Notes: generated from the sequence alone by a model not told the origin. Positions 1-10,200 are shown, numbered from the stretch's first letter. The stretch: DNA of 29,834 bases from Monoraphidium neglectum (GCF_000611645.1 NW_014013286.1:1-29834), one strand, 5' to 3'. Made by a program: numbers and translations.

Positions 1-44
1 CCGCCGCCCCCTGCCCCCGCCCCTCCTGTCGTGTGCCCGCCGCC

Positions 45-82
<38 letters not shown>

Positions 83-1074
83 CATCGCGGCCAGCGCCCT
101 CGACACCCAGGGCGGCTCCCCCGAGTCGCGCCACGCCGCGCCGCAGCGCAGCGGCTTTCGGCGGTCCGCAGGGCCCCCCGCGGCATCGACCGCGATGCTG
201 CAGGCCGCCATGGGGTACACCCGGTAGCACTCCTCGCTGTTCAGGCGGACCTCCTCGTCGGCGCCAAGGCCAGCCGGGGCGCCGCCGTTGCTCGGCTTGA
301 ACGTCGCCAGGCATGGCAGCCTTGACGCTTCGCCGCCGCCGCCGCTGCCGCCACCGACGGTCGCGCTGCCTCCGCCGCCGCTGCTACTGTAGCTGCTATA
401 GCTGCTGCCGTGGTCGAGCTGCAGAAGCGCCGCTGCGTCGGGGAAGTGGGAGCGCCAGTATTCCACGACCGTAACAGCGGCCCCGCCGGGATGCTGGTGG
501 TCGGGGTGGCGAATGTCGCCCGCGGGGCGGGGGTCGATGTAATCGACCTTGAATTGAGCCCTGCAGCCGCCGCAGGCGCGGCCGGGGGCGCGCAGCTGGT
601 CGGGGTAGACGTGGCAGCGGACCTGTGGAAGCGGGCAAGTGTGTGAGGGGGAGGCGGGAGAGGGTGTGTGAATCCGTGGCGAGGCAGCCGGCAGCCAGGC
701 CGCGGAGTGAGTCGGGCGCGGACACAAGGCGAGATTTTGTCCGAGCAGGAAGTGCCGGCCGTTTGAGAGTGCATCGATCCGAGCTGTCATACGGCCACGC
801 CTGAGGTGCGGCACGCGCGCACGCCCGAGCTCCGCCGCACCTTCAGGCCGCGCAGCAGGGTATTGAGCCTCTGGCGCAGCAGCGGCTTCTCCCAGATGCG
901 CTCCAGTTCGCGCTCGGAGCTCAGGCCCAGCTGCCGCACGGCCCAGGGCACCAGGGGCTCGCGGCGCACCGCGCCCCTCACAGGCGCTTCCGCCAGCAGG
1001 TGCTGGAGCAGCTGCGGCAGGGGCGGCGGCACCGCCGGCGAGGTTGGGGGTTCGACCGAGGTCGAAGCTTGGGT
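1..1074 (-). CDS. Argonaute-like protein, L1-PAZ region (partial, runs off left edge)
   Basis: Two minus-strand exons are supported: 1074-841 (78 codons) and 622 down to the left edge or an unseen donor near position 230. They join in phase 0 at LLRGLK|VRCHVYPD. The first exon resembles the Argonaute L1 linker, a helical stretch ending in LRGLKV, where the family has ALRGVKVEVTH. The second has PAZ-like features in order: VVEYWRSHFP (family SVVxYFxEKY), LPCLATFK (family LPCLQVG) and VRLNSEECYRV (family YLPMEVCxIV), with a Gly/Ser-rich insert before LPCL. PAZ binds the 3' end of a guide RNA. PIWI, which would hold the slicer residues, is outside the window. The frame stays open to the edge through an Ala-coding GCC repeat, but whether that part is exon is unclear. 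No N domain is visible upstream. A Dicer PAZ domain is the main alternative. Confidence 0.66.
36..84. repeat. GCC/CCG trinucleotide repeat
   Basis: An almost uninterrupted GCC triplet run with one interruption (cca). On the minus strand, in the frame of the Argonaute-like exon, it would encode polyalanine. It could equally be intronic. Confidence 0.85.
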
Positions 1075-1692
1075 CTGCATTCACGAACTTATCAAGGAGC
1101 TGTTTTGGGCATTCTGCCAGTTCCTATGACGAGGCGCTGCCCGTGGCACAGGTCGAGAACGATCTTGCCTCGAAACTGAGAAACCCAGCCAAAGACAGTC
1201 CACATTCGTATTTTGCGGCATATCAGGTATTCTAAGTGAGACTTCGATTAACAACTCTGAACTAGGCAAGTGGCTTCAGCCACAGGTGCATGGCCGCGCT
1301 GCTCTTGCGACTGGCCCACCTGGCTCACTACTGTACCCGTGCCTGCAGCGCTGCTGCTGCCGTCTCAGGCCGCCGCTGGCCACCCAGCCAACCCTACACT
1401 GGCATTTCCCAGGGCAAGATGAATGGATTAAATGCAAAGCATTCATTGAGCGAACAGTCCATGACAGGCCAAAGCCCGCCTGCTTTTGCCAAGCTGACCA
1501 GCCCAAAGGCACAATCACAGATGAGCTGAGGGCCAAGCAACACAAGAAACAACCTCAGCCTGCGGCAACAGAGAGCCCACCAACCACGGGTGGCGGCACA
1601 CGGCATGGCGCCTGCGCTCTGCCCGCCCCGATCGCACCACTACGATGTTGGTCAAGCCGCAACGCCCATCATAGTATACAGGGACATATAAT
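1075..1692. other. Gap between Argonaute-like exon and dsRBD gene
   Basis: About 620 bases in which I find no convincing coding exon on either strand. The minus-strand reading frames here do not resemble an Argonaute N domain. The stretch may hold the 3' flank of the dsRBD gene and an intron or 5' region of the Argonaute-like gene. Confidence 0.5.
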
Positions 1693-1697
1693 TTACA
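1693..1697 (-). terminator. Possible TGTAA poly(A) signal overlapping the stop codon
   Basis: On the minus strand the stop TAA of the dsRBD gene is the end of a TGTAA pentamer, the usual chlorophyte polyadenylation signal, followed by an AT-rich stretch. If used, the 3' UTR would be very short. A single pentamer is weak evidence. Confidence 0.25.
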
Positions 1698-2732
1698 GTT
1701 TGGTGGAGCGGGAAAGGCGCTCCAGCTGCCCCTGCAGCTCAAGCAACAGCGCCTCTGCCGCAGCAGCCTGCGCCGCCCGCTTGCTGGGGCCACGCCCGCT
1801 GGCCTCAACTGCCGTGCCTGTAGCAGGGCGCGGGAAGGAGCAGATGCTGGAAGAGGCACCCGCATCCGAGTTGCTCTCGTCCTCCTCCTCATCTTCCGCG
1901 TCTTCTTCACCACTGCTGACTGCCAAAGGAGGGGCGACCACCCTCACGCGCTCCTCAAACATGGGCGCATGCGACAGGCCGCCTCGGTACACAGATTCAC
2001 ATTCTATGAATGCATCTTCCTTGCCAAACCCAAGCATCTCCAGCAGCCCCCTGGACACGACCTCCTGCAGATGACCCTTGGGATTCCAGGGGCCCTCCTT
2101 GCGCGGCGCGACGGCGGCCGCGGCGTGCAGCGCCACCTGCTTGCGCAGCTGGCGGCTGCCGAGCACCTGCCGCGCCGCCTCCTGCTCGGCGGTGCGCTTT
2201 GTGTGGCCGGCGCCCTCGCCCTTTAGCTTGGTCTTGGGACCCCTGGGGGAAGAGGCCACCTCGACAGTCACCTGGAAGGGCCCCGACGCCTCTGCGCCGG
2301 GGTCGCCGAAACGCCACAGGGCAAAGGAGGGGCCCGCCGACGACGCCAACTTGGTCGTGTATACAGGCGATGGCCAGAGCCTCTTGACGCAGATCTCCTG
2401 GAGCTCGTTTTTCGCACTGCAATGACGGAGGAAACCAAGAGGTTTGGATCGCAGTGATCTCCTAGGGCAGGGATGGGGCGGCCGTTCACGGCACGGCAGG
2501 CGCTCAGCGACGATGCTGTCGCTTGGCCACCACTGCTGCCGAGGCCCGTGCACAACAGGCAGACCAAATTAACTGTGATGGGCAGCGCGGCGATGCACTC
2601 GAATTGAATGCATGCACCTGGTCACCTGCACATTATGTGGGTGTTGCAGTGCCGCTTGCGCTGCAGGGCCCCAGGGTCGAGGTGAGTTTTCGGCTGGGTC
2701 GCACAGGGGCGGCGCAGGGTGGTTGAGTGCAT
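1693..2732 (-). CDS. Double dsRNA-binding-domain protein (DRB-like)
   Basis: The main exon is 2416-1693, with acceptor cattgcag and stop TAA. It encodes two dsRBDs. The first runs from AKNELQEICVKRLWPSP through PFQVTVEV to KGEGAGHTKRTAEQEAARQVL, keeping the N-terminal helix, beta strands and the basic GxGxxKRxAExxAA helix. The second runs from NPKGHLQEVVSRG through FIECESVYRGGLSHAPMFEERVRV to GRGPSKRAAQAAAAEALLLEL. About 40 acidic and Ser-rich residues split the second domain. Such proteins bind dsRNA and often partner Dicer or Argonaute; that role here is inferred from the neighbouring Argonaute-like gene. The proposed first exon (2732-2626, ATG, donor gtgacc) fits by phase (AG|T) but has no homology support. 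With it the protein is 276 aa. An RNase III or Dicer C-terminus is an alternative, but no catalytic motif was seen upstream. Confidence 0.7.
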
Positions 2733-3616
2733 GGCTCTTCTTTGCCGTGAATTAATCTTCGAAATCTCTCTCAACTATCGCAACAAAGTTCTACCCCGTG
2801 GCACAGGTCGTGGACGAGCCATTGCCGTGAGAGTCACGGCCAAACCTTGGTGACGTCGTCTTTTCGCAGCCAAGTACAGTGCACCCTTTGGTTTATGATG
2901 TATGCAAGTCGGAGTGTGTAGGCATTTCAAGGCTTGTTGCATTCATGCGGCAGGTGCGGCTGAGTTCGTCCTCATTGGGCGGGGTGGATGAGCAGTGGTG
3001 GGAGGGCGAGATGGTCAGCAGCATCGGGCTGAATGCAGCGCACCAGGAACTTATTCTCCTCCAGGATGCTTGACGCAGCAACCAGTCTTCGGACATGCTT
3101 ATGAGCTTACTCCACCCGCCCTCAGGAGGCGATTGCGAGATGTCAGCACACAAATGACGCATGGCCCAGGCACGTCGTAGGAAATACTGCACAGTGTTAT
3201 GCAATGAAGTTCATGGTACTTGTGCTCATTCTTTGGTTGCCTTTGCTCTGGCCTGTGACACAGGTCACACAGTGTGTGACAACGCCCCCATACGGAAGCG
3301 TGCACAGCATGCGAGCGAGATGGGGCGAGGAGCCCTTCAGACAGTCTTGCCTCTCATATTATGTGTGAGAAAATCAATCCAAGTGCCAAGAAGTGAGTGC
3401 ATCAGCCGCTAAAGCATTCGTTCGGCGGCCAACCGGCCCTTCAGCTCTCTCGTCCGGCGCGCATGTTCGCCCGGTCCCCAGACGCGATTGTCATTCGGCA
3501 ACATTCTCACGCGTCATACGGCAGCTATTGCGCCCTCTTATGGCTTCAGGTTTCCCCTTCCTCGGATCTCTGACCCGCCACGCACACATCTGCCCATCAG
3601 CCATCGCGTCCGCGCC
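2733..3616. other. Divergent intergenic region, dsRBD and SRPBCC genes
   Basis: Presumed shared upstream region for the minus-strand dsRBD gene and the plus-strand SRPBCC gene. No confident exon was found. It contains a cluster of GTGAC/GTCAC inverted repeats near 3255-3280 and, on the minus strand near 3080-2980, a short open stretch considered and set aside. Confidence 0.5.
3255..3280. promoter_or_regulatory. Overlapping GTGAC/GTCAC inverted repeats
   Basis: Positions 3264-3280 form an inverted repeat with perfect 8-bp arms around one central base (gtcacaca-g-tgtgtgac). Immediately overlapping is GTGAC-acag-GTCAC at 3255-3268. The location, about 340 bp upstream of the SRPBCC start in a divergent intergenic region, suits a dimeric transcription-factor site. 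Function is inferred only. Confidence 0.35.
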
Positions 3617-5743
3617 ATGGCACCATCTCAGTGGGCAGTGAATACATCTGTAGACACTAATAATAGTCGTGTCTGCGCCGATGCGACGGGTTTCGTGCGC
3701 CTTACGCCGGAGCAGTGCTATCTGGCCCTCTGCGCGCCAGGTGCGCGTCTGCCCTCGCGAGATAGCGTTTATTAAGTTTTATACAGGTTTCAGCTTGACC
3801 TCGTGTGTCTCTGCCACGCGGGGGCTGCTGGAGGTTTCGGGAGATGGGGCGGCTCAGGCACATGCTCTTGCGGCACGAGACCTGAACTCACGCTGCCCCT
3901 GTCCCACCTGGGACCCCACACCACGCTGAATCACCCCGCCCCTGCACCACGCCCGTGCAACCGCGAGTCGTCCCGCAGAGGGCTCCAGCATATGGCGCGT
4001 GGAGCAGCGCGCCCACCGCGGCGGCGGCGGCGGCCCGGGGGATCCGCTGCAGGAGGACGTGACGATCGTGGCGCCGATGCGCGTACTGTTCTGGAAGAAG
4101 TGGGCGCGCACCCGCGTGCGCCAGTGCGCAGACCTCAGCGCGTCAGGCGCCGCGGTCACTGTCACGTTTGAGCTCATCCAGTCGGTGCGCGCGCCAAATG
4201 GCAGTGCCGCGACTGCACATTGGGGGACGGGGGGGGGGGGGACGGAGAAGCGGCTGCGCAAGTGGCGCGGTGCATGTGGTAGGGGAAGGCGTCTGGGGCG
4301 TTTCGCGCTGCAGAGGCTTGTGTGCTTCCAGCATGGTGAGGGGGATATTCAACAATGGCAGCGGCCCAGAGGTCAGTCTTGTGGCCAGCCCTTTGGCCTG
4401 TCCTCCCCCCCCCCCGCATGTTGGGAGCAAACAGCAGACACAGAGCCTTTCCTTGAAGCACGCGCCGTCCACACTCAACTTCATCTATTGCAACCCCAGG
4501 ACCTGATGTTGAAGCTGGAGGGCAGCTGGGCGTTCACGCTGCAGACGCCCAGCAAGCCGGGCGGCTGGCCGCTGTCGCGCGTGCAGTACCGCTTCTGCAT
4601 GTGGCCCAAGGGTGAGGCGGGGTCTTGCGACATCAAGCGGCCCTGACAGCATGCCGACTGCAAACGCAGGGTCACTTGGGCTGGCAGTGCAACACTGTGA
4701 GGGCTTTGTGCAGTTTAAAGTGTTCCGCAGCGCGCATTTGCGACATGTCTTCTTGTAAACGCGACAGGCTTGCCTCCACCCCACCTCAAGCACTGAGAAA
4801 AAATCAATGACGTCGCCGCCGCAGGGGTGCCAAGCGCGCTGAGGCGGCTGCCGGGCCTGATGGACGCCGTGCAGGGCGCCGTGGCGCGCGAGTCTGGGCA
4901 GATGATGGACAAGCTGGCGTTTGTGGAGGGCAAGGTGGGCGCGGTGGATGTGCGAGGTCTGCTAGCTGAGCGGAGATTAGGGTCCAGGACTGGCGCGAAA
5001 TTTGTGTGAGCTTCGCCTTGGGGCGATGTGGATTGACCCACAGAGGCACAGACCACCTCGCCGTCGCCTGCGGGCTGCAAGATGATGCCGGTGTGGCGGA
5101 TGAACACCGTGGTGGAGCGGAAGCGCGCTCTGCACACACCGGCAACCATCGTGCACACATCCCCAGAAGCATGTGTCGGCCCAACATGTCGCCCCACCTG
5201 CCCACCCATGAACAGATGGCCTACCCCACCATGCACATCCTGGACGCCGTCTGCATCGCGGCTGCGGAGGTGGACAGCGCGGGCTCCTATAAGAAGCTCG
5301 CGAAGCGCGCCGCCAAGGCCTCCGCCGCAGCTGCCGCCTCCAAGCCGCGCCCGCAGGTGCCCGGTGGATTCGCCCAAGCGCGGCCGCAGGTCGCGGTGCT
5401 GGCGCACCGGCTGTCCTTCGAGTCGCAGTCCTCTGTGGACTCGCTGCCATCCTTTGACGCCGTGTCCTCTGACGGCGCCGACGACGCCCCCGCTGCGCCG
5501 CGCTCGCCGCGGGCGCGCCGCGGCGGGAGCGGCGACGGCAGCAGCGGGTCCGGAGGCTCGGCGACGAGCGATGAGGGGGGCCGCGGCCGCGACGTGTTTG
5601 GCTCGGACTGCGGCTCGAGCGACTGCGACGGCGACGGCGGCGCGGGCAGGGACCAGCGGGGGCGCGCGGCGGACGCGGGGCTGCGCATGGCAAAGAAGGG
5701 CCCCTTTGTGAGGCCCGGCGATGGGCTCGTCTCGCTGTCGTGA
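3617..5743 (+). CDS. START/polyketide-cyclase-like (SRPBCC) protein
   Basis: Five exons close in phase: 3617-3740, 3979-4184, 4500-4611, 4825-4956 and 5052-5743, giving 421 aa with stop TGA. The ATG at 3617 has a good context (cgccATGG). Residues 15-190 fit the cyclase/COQ10-like lipid-binding fold: VRLTPEQCYLAL, then WRVEQRA, then VLFWKKWARTRVRQ and VTVTFELIQS, then the family's LEGSW motif in LKLEGSWAFTL, then VQYRFCMWPKG and a C-terminal helix VPSALRRLPGLMDAVQGA. The last 230 residues are low-complexity Ala/Ser/Gly/Asp, ending KKGPFVRPGDGLVSLS. Related plant proteins are called polyketide cyclase/lipid transport proteins, but substrates are mostly unknown. Assignment rests on pattern, not alignment; the first exon is less certain than exons 2-4. 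Intron 2 holds a G13 run and a C11 run. Confidence 0.62.
4229..4241 (+). repeat. G13 homopolymer in SRPBCC intron 2
   Basis: Thirteen consecutive G residues inside the intron 4185-4499. A run of 11 C residues follows in the same intron at 4405-4415. Confidence 0.9.
4405..4415 (+). repeat. C11 homopolymer in SRPBCC intron 2
   Basis: Eleven consecutive C residues, complementary to the G13 run about 165 bases upstream in the same intron. Confidence 0.9.
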
Positions 5744-7156
5744 GCATGCACTCGGCCGGCGCCCGTCTTTGTGATGGCCGCAGGCTTGCGCGCCGAGGAT
5801 AGGGCGTGCTGATATGTGTGTATGTTCTTGATACATCGTTGGACAATCGAGATTAGGGTCAGTGATTGGAATCACTCAAACAGGTCTTGTGTACATAGGC
5901 GCATACTGCTGCTCCTCTTGCGCCTGCAGCCACACTACTCATGTGGCTGCCGGCACGAGAACGAACGGCACGAGTTCCCTCATTGCCTCGGCCGGCTGCC
6001 CGCCGACGATCCCTCTGATCCGGTGGCGCGCCAACTGAATTAGCCACGAACTGACCCCCGACCTAGTCAGCAAAGCGATCGCTCAGGCATTTACGATGAC
6101 GCGGCCGGCTGCGCCCCTGTCGTGTCCCCCTCTGGCTGACTATAGCTTGTTGATGACGGGAGAGTCAGGCCTCCCTCCTTACTTCACAGCACACTTTGCT
6201 GCAGCGTAGACTACCAACATGTCATGCAGTGATGTCACCACTCCCCAGGCCGACCAAAGCCGTGGCGTCTGGCTGTCATCGTCGGGCGGATGCGCCATGT
6301 GGCTGCAACGTGCGTTTCTCACTCCTGCTGCATGACATGCGTTGCGCACCCTGTGCTGCTGGCACAGTGATGCTGCGCGCATGGCCGAGCGCTTGGCTTT
6401 TGGACTTTGTGGGGCGCCGCGTGACGTTGTACACAAGTGCGTAGGGGCTCCTGCGCAGGGGCTCCTGCGCAGGGGCTCCTGCGCACGCACAGGTGTGGGT
6501 TTTAGGAGCACTTGTCATCGCCCATTCGTACAAGGCCCCGGCGCTGCACCCTCTGTGTGGCGACGGGGCCAAGGTTTGGGGCAGCCGCTTTGCAAGGCAG
6601 GTCTGCAAGGGCACCAACAAAGGTTCTTGTAAATAATGCTGCTGGTCGCAGCACGCTTGCCATGCGACACAACTCATCATGATGTCCTGCTTTGGGCAAC
6701 GAGCTATTTGACCTAGCTGTGTCTGGACTGTGTTGACAAGCAGATGGATATTTGTAACCTATAAATGAAGCACCTGAGTACGGTCGGTCGCCAGTTGTTA
6801 CCAAACAGATACCTTGTGAAGGAATGAATTAGTTGCAGCATCCTCCGTTCGAATATTCTGTCCAGGTTTATGCAGATACGGGCCAAACAAGTCACGGTAG
6901 TACCTAGCGCCAGCTGCCCTTCCAAGCAGGCACCACAGCAGCAGGCAACACCAAACACCGATGCAAATGAGTGAATACGGACTTCTGGTGGACAGTCCTC
7001 TTGATGATTTGTGTGGCAAGTGGTGAGGGTATTGAGCAGCAATCCGGATTGCTGGCGCTTGTCCCAATCTCACTGTAACTTGGCTGTGCAGTCTCTCATG
7101 AGCAATGCATGCAGCCTGGGGTGTCACTTTTTGAGGACCCTTGATTTGATTTGAAG
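5744..7156. other. Convergent intergenic region between SRPBCC and CoADR genes
   Basis: Both flanking genes end here, so it should hold two 3' UTRs. No convincing coding exon was found; open frames are short and compositionally unlike the neighbours. On the plus strand, TGTAA pentamers occur near 6630, 6753 and 7073; the first could end the SRPBCC transcript but would imply a long UTR. It contains a three-copy 14-bp tandem repeat. Confidence 0.5.
6444..6485 (+). repeat. Three tandem copies of a 14-bp unit
   Basis: The unit ggggctcctgcgca is repeated three times without change. It lies in non-coding sequence between convergent genes. Confidence 0.95.
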
Positions 7157-7176
7157 CTATGCTTTGCCGTGCAGGT

Positions 7177-7272
7177 GGGGGCAGCACAGGTTGCTGGTGC
7201 CGACGCCGGCCTGCAGCGCCGAGCACGGGCATCACAGCGTGCTGCTGACAACGCCAGCCTGCAGCGCCGAGC
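7177..7272 (-). repeat. 48-bp tandem duplication spanning the CoADR stop codon
   Basis: Units 7225-7272 and 7177-7224 align without gaps with about 8 mismatches over 47 columns. The unit length is a multiple of three. The stop codon TGA of the first unit (7234-7232) aligns with a TGC codon in the second. Confidence 0.85.
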
Positions 7273-10200
7273 GCCACCCGCCACTGATGTTTACGGCGTC
7301 GCGGCCGGCCAGCAGGAGTTGCCGCGTGGCGTTGTAGCCGCGCAGGCCGACCTGTGGTGTTTGGCACGTACGAGTGGTCCTTGCGCCGTGCATCAACGGT
7401 GCACACTAGGTTGGACTGCCTGCAGACCGAATCCTGCCAAGGCGCCTGCAGGAAACGGCTAGATCCAGTGGTCCAGTTGAGCTCCAATCTCCTCCTCCTC
7501 CGAACAGGCACTTGAGATACTGCCCGGCACCAGCAATACATCCCGCGAATGGTGCCTGTGCCCAGCATGTTGAGCCTGCTCGACGTGCGCATCGCGGCGT
7601 GTATCGGCCGGGGCGCACGCACCTGGCAGAACACATAGCAGCGCTTGCCCTTTGGCAGCTCGTGGAGCCTCGCCCTGAGGCTGCTGAGGGGGTAGTTGAG
7701 GGCGCCCTCCACAGTGCCGCGTGCCACCTCCGAGGGCTGCGGCGGCGGTGCAGTGTTGTGCGGGTAGGGTTGGGGTGTTTGGGGGACGGGGGCAAAACAA
7801 GAACTGCCGAAACGGCGGGGAACCAGGGAGTGACAGCCGGGAAAAGCAACCCGGCTTGTCGGCGATTAACCCCTTGCCTGCCAGCAGTAGAAATCAATTC
7901 CCTGCTGCAGTCTGGGAAATGGTGCTGTAGCTGCCTGGAAACAGCACTGCTGCCTTAGGCATCCGGTAATTAGTTAGTATGCATCTATATCTACCACTTG
8001 GAGGCGTCGCACACCCAGCGGTCGCTGCTGCCGTGCAACCCAGGCTGTCCATCAATCTGCTGCTTCTGCCCGCCTTTCACACTCCCTGTGGAGTGCTGAG
8101 CCGGCTCGCACACAGAGGTAGTGATAGTCGTGATGATAGCCTCCACGGCACCAGACAAGGACCAGGGGGCGTGGCACTACCAATCACCCTTGACCCTGCA
8201 GTGCAGATGGCCGCACCTCGCGCACATCCACCAATACAGCGGTGCCGGCCGCCACCTCCTCCTTTACGCGTGGCAGATCGTCCCTGAAACATTTTGATTT
8301 GATAAACCAAGGGACGCAGGTGATAAGGGTGTCAGAACACATTGCAGCTTCTGTGAGTGGAATCGACAATGGTATTATCCTCTGAAGACACTGGGAGCCG
8401 CACCCAAGCACATGTGCTTGCACAAGCAAAGATGCACCTCGCCTTTTGTGCGCTGCGTGGCAACAACTGCATGCAGGTAGACGCCCTACGCAAGCACGCA
8501 ACACACTTTTCTGGTGAAGCAGCCATGGAGAAGCCACAAGCGGCGGCCGCACCAGCTAACAATGGGGTGGTCGCCCCTGAGGTGGTTGGCTGCCACCATG
8601 CCGGCCAGGTTCAGGACGTCCTTGGCGGAGCCGTACTGGGGGGCTGCGGTCCAGTGGGATTGCATGCAGGGCGAGGTGGGCGCTTGTGGGTTGCTGCGGC
8701 TGCTAGCGCAGTGCAGGAGCGGTGGTGCAGGAGTGTCCTCCACTTGCCCCGTTCACAATCATGAAGGACCGAGGACCCGTAATGACAAGCCCTCGGGTCG
8801 CCTGATCACGCCCAGCCACGCTGCCGCTGCGCCGCGCCCAGGTCTCCTCCGTCCAAATCTCTTCCACCGCACCATAGCACAGCTCCGCCTCCTCCAGGTC
8901 AAACACTGACCCCCTCAGCTGCATCAGCGCCGCCACCACGTCAACGCGCTTGTCCACGCCCTCTGTGCCAGTGGCCTGGCAGCCCAGGATCAACCCGTCC
9001 TGTGATCATGTGTGTCGGGGAGGCGTGCACATGGGGCGCGGCATGGCTATGAGCCTGCACAGGTGTGGAGGGCCGCTGAGTGCGAAAGCGATTGCAAGTA
9101 AGCAAATGACGATGCTGCGTAGACTGATGTGTATGCTGTCGCACATGTAGTCGTGTGCGTGTGCACGCACGCCCAAATGGGGCTTGCAGGTCATCAGCAC
9201 CTTGGGGTCAAACAGCAGCTTGAAGTCAATGGTGGAGGCCCCAGGGTAGTAGCCGGCGTGATTGTTGGCTGCCAGGGTTCAGGGGTGGAGCGACAACGGT
9301 TGTGAGGCCTACAGTACCCAAGTGCAAGGAAGCACATGAATGGGAGTCCCATGTCGTTGGCGCAGATGCACGAGTCCAGCTGCCTGTTGGATCTTACGAG
9401 CCCCGCCGCGCCCCTGGCATGGCTCTCGCGCGACTGCAGCTTGCTGTAAGGGGCCACCCCCGCCTTACCATGGGTGTAGACCTTGACGTAGGGCCGGCCC
9501 AGGCGCTTCAGGGTCTTCTCGTTGGCGCCTGGGAGGCATGGGGGCAGGGCCAGCGGTGCGGTGTTACGCGAGCAGCGACCGGTGGGTTCAGCTGTCCGGC
9601 CTCCAGCCGGTACAAACCTCAAGCCAGACAACCCTTCACAGGCAGCATGTGATGAGGCACGGAGATATCCCCAGACAACCTGTTTTTGACAACGCTCTCC
9701 CCTGGCCTCAGCGCACCCGTGCTAGCGATGGTGAGGCCAAAGAGCCCGACCACTGCGGTGCCCTGGGTGCCGCGGAACTTGGAGTCGCGGCCGGCAATGT
9801 TGTCAGCCGCGATGCGGCCCTGCGCGGCGTGGCGGGTTTCAATGTGGACGGGGCACGGCTCAAGCCCCACCACATACATGCACTTAATGAGTATTATCTG
9901 AGACAGACGCACACCCTCACAACACCGTACCCTGACAACATCACCCGGCCAAACTGCGGCTGAAGGCGACCTGAGCCCAACACAGTGACCAGACCTGACG
10001 GTTAGCCGGGCCGGCCAACGGGCACAGCCCCCACTCGCCCGTCACCCAGTCCTTCGATTCCACCGCGTCCCCTGGTGGCGGGCGCGGCAGCGGGCTTCAT
10101 CGATCAGAACAGGAGTGCAGCCGGGCGGGAAGGGGGCTTCTCGCATGCAGCTGGGCTTTTCGTCCTGTATAAGCACCCGTGCAACCACACAGCCAGATTG

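Noticed and set aside
1074..1693. Direct dsRBD-Argonaute fusion through a gtaaat donor at the dsRBD stop.
   Set aside because: The junction leaves two bases before an exon that needs phase 0, so the Argonaute-like frame would be lost.
2650..2681. Plus-strand mini-exon with acceptor ttgcag and donor gtgagt.
   Set aside because: It would code about 10 residues with no link to the SRPBCC gene, whose proposed first exon at 3617 already fits by phase. The minus strand here offers a phase-fitting exon for the dsRBD gene.
2980..3085. Minus-strand open stretch containing EENKFLVRCIQPDAADH, slightly like the SSXT domain of GIF/SS18 proteins.
   Set aside because: The similarity stops after about 10 residues, the splice acceptor is poor and the opposite strand is equally open. 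Not enough for a feature.
5082..5711. Alternative long frame in the last exon of the SRPBCC gene.
   Set aside because: It needs a different splice phase and ends in Arg/Pro/Ser runs typical of a shadow frame; the chosen frame is phase-consistent with exon 4 and ends at a nearby stop.
6630..6725. Minus-strand ATGA-containing hairpin considered as a SECIS element for the CoADR gene.
   Set aside because: Only a 6-bp stem surrounds the loop and the matching GA on the 3' side is absent, so it does not meet the SECIS core pattern.
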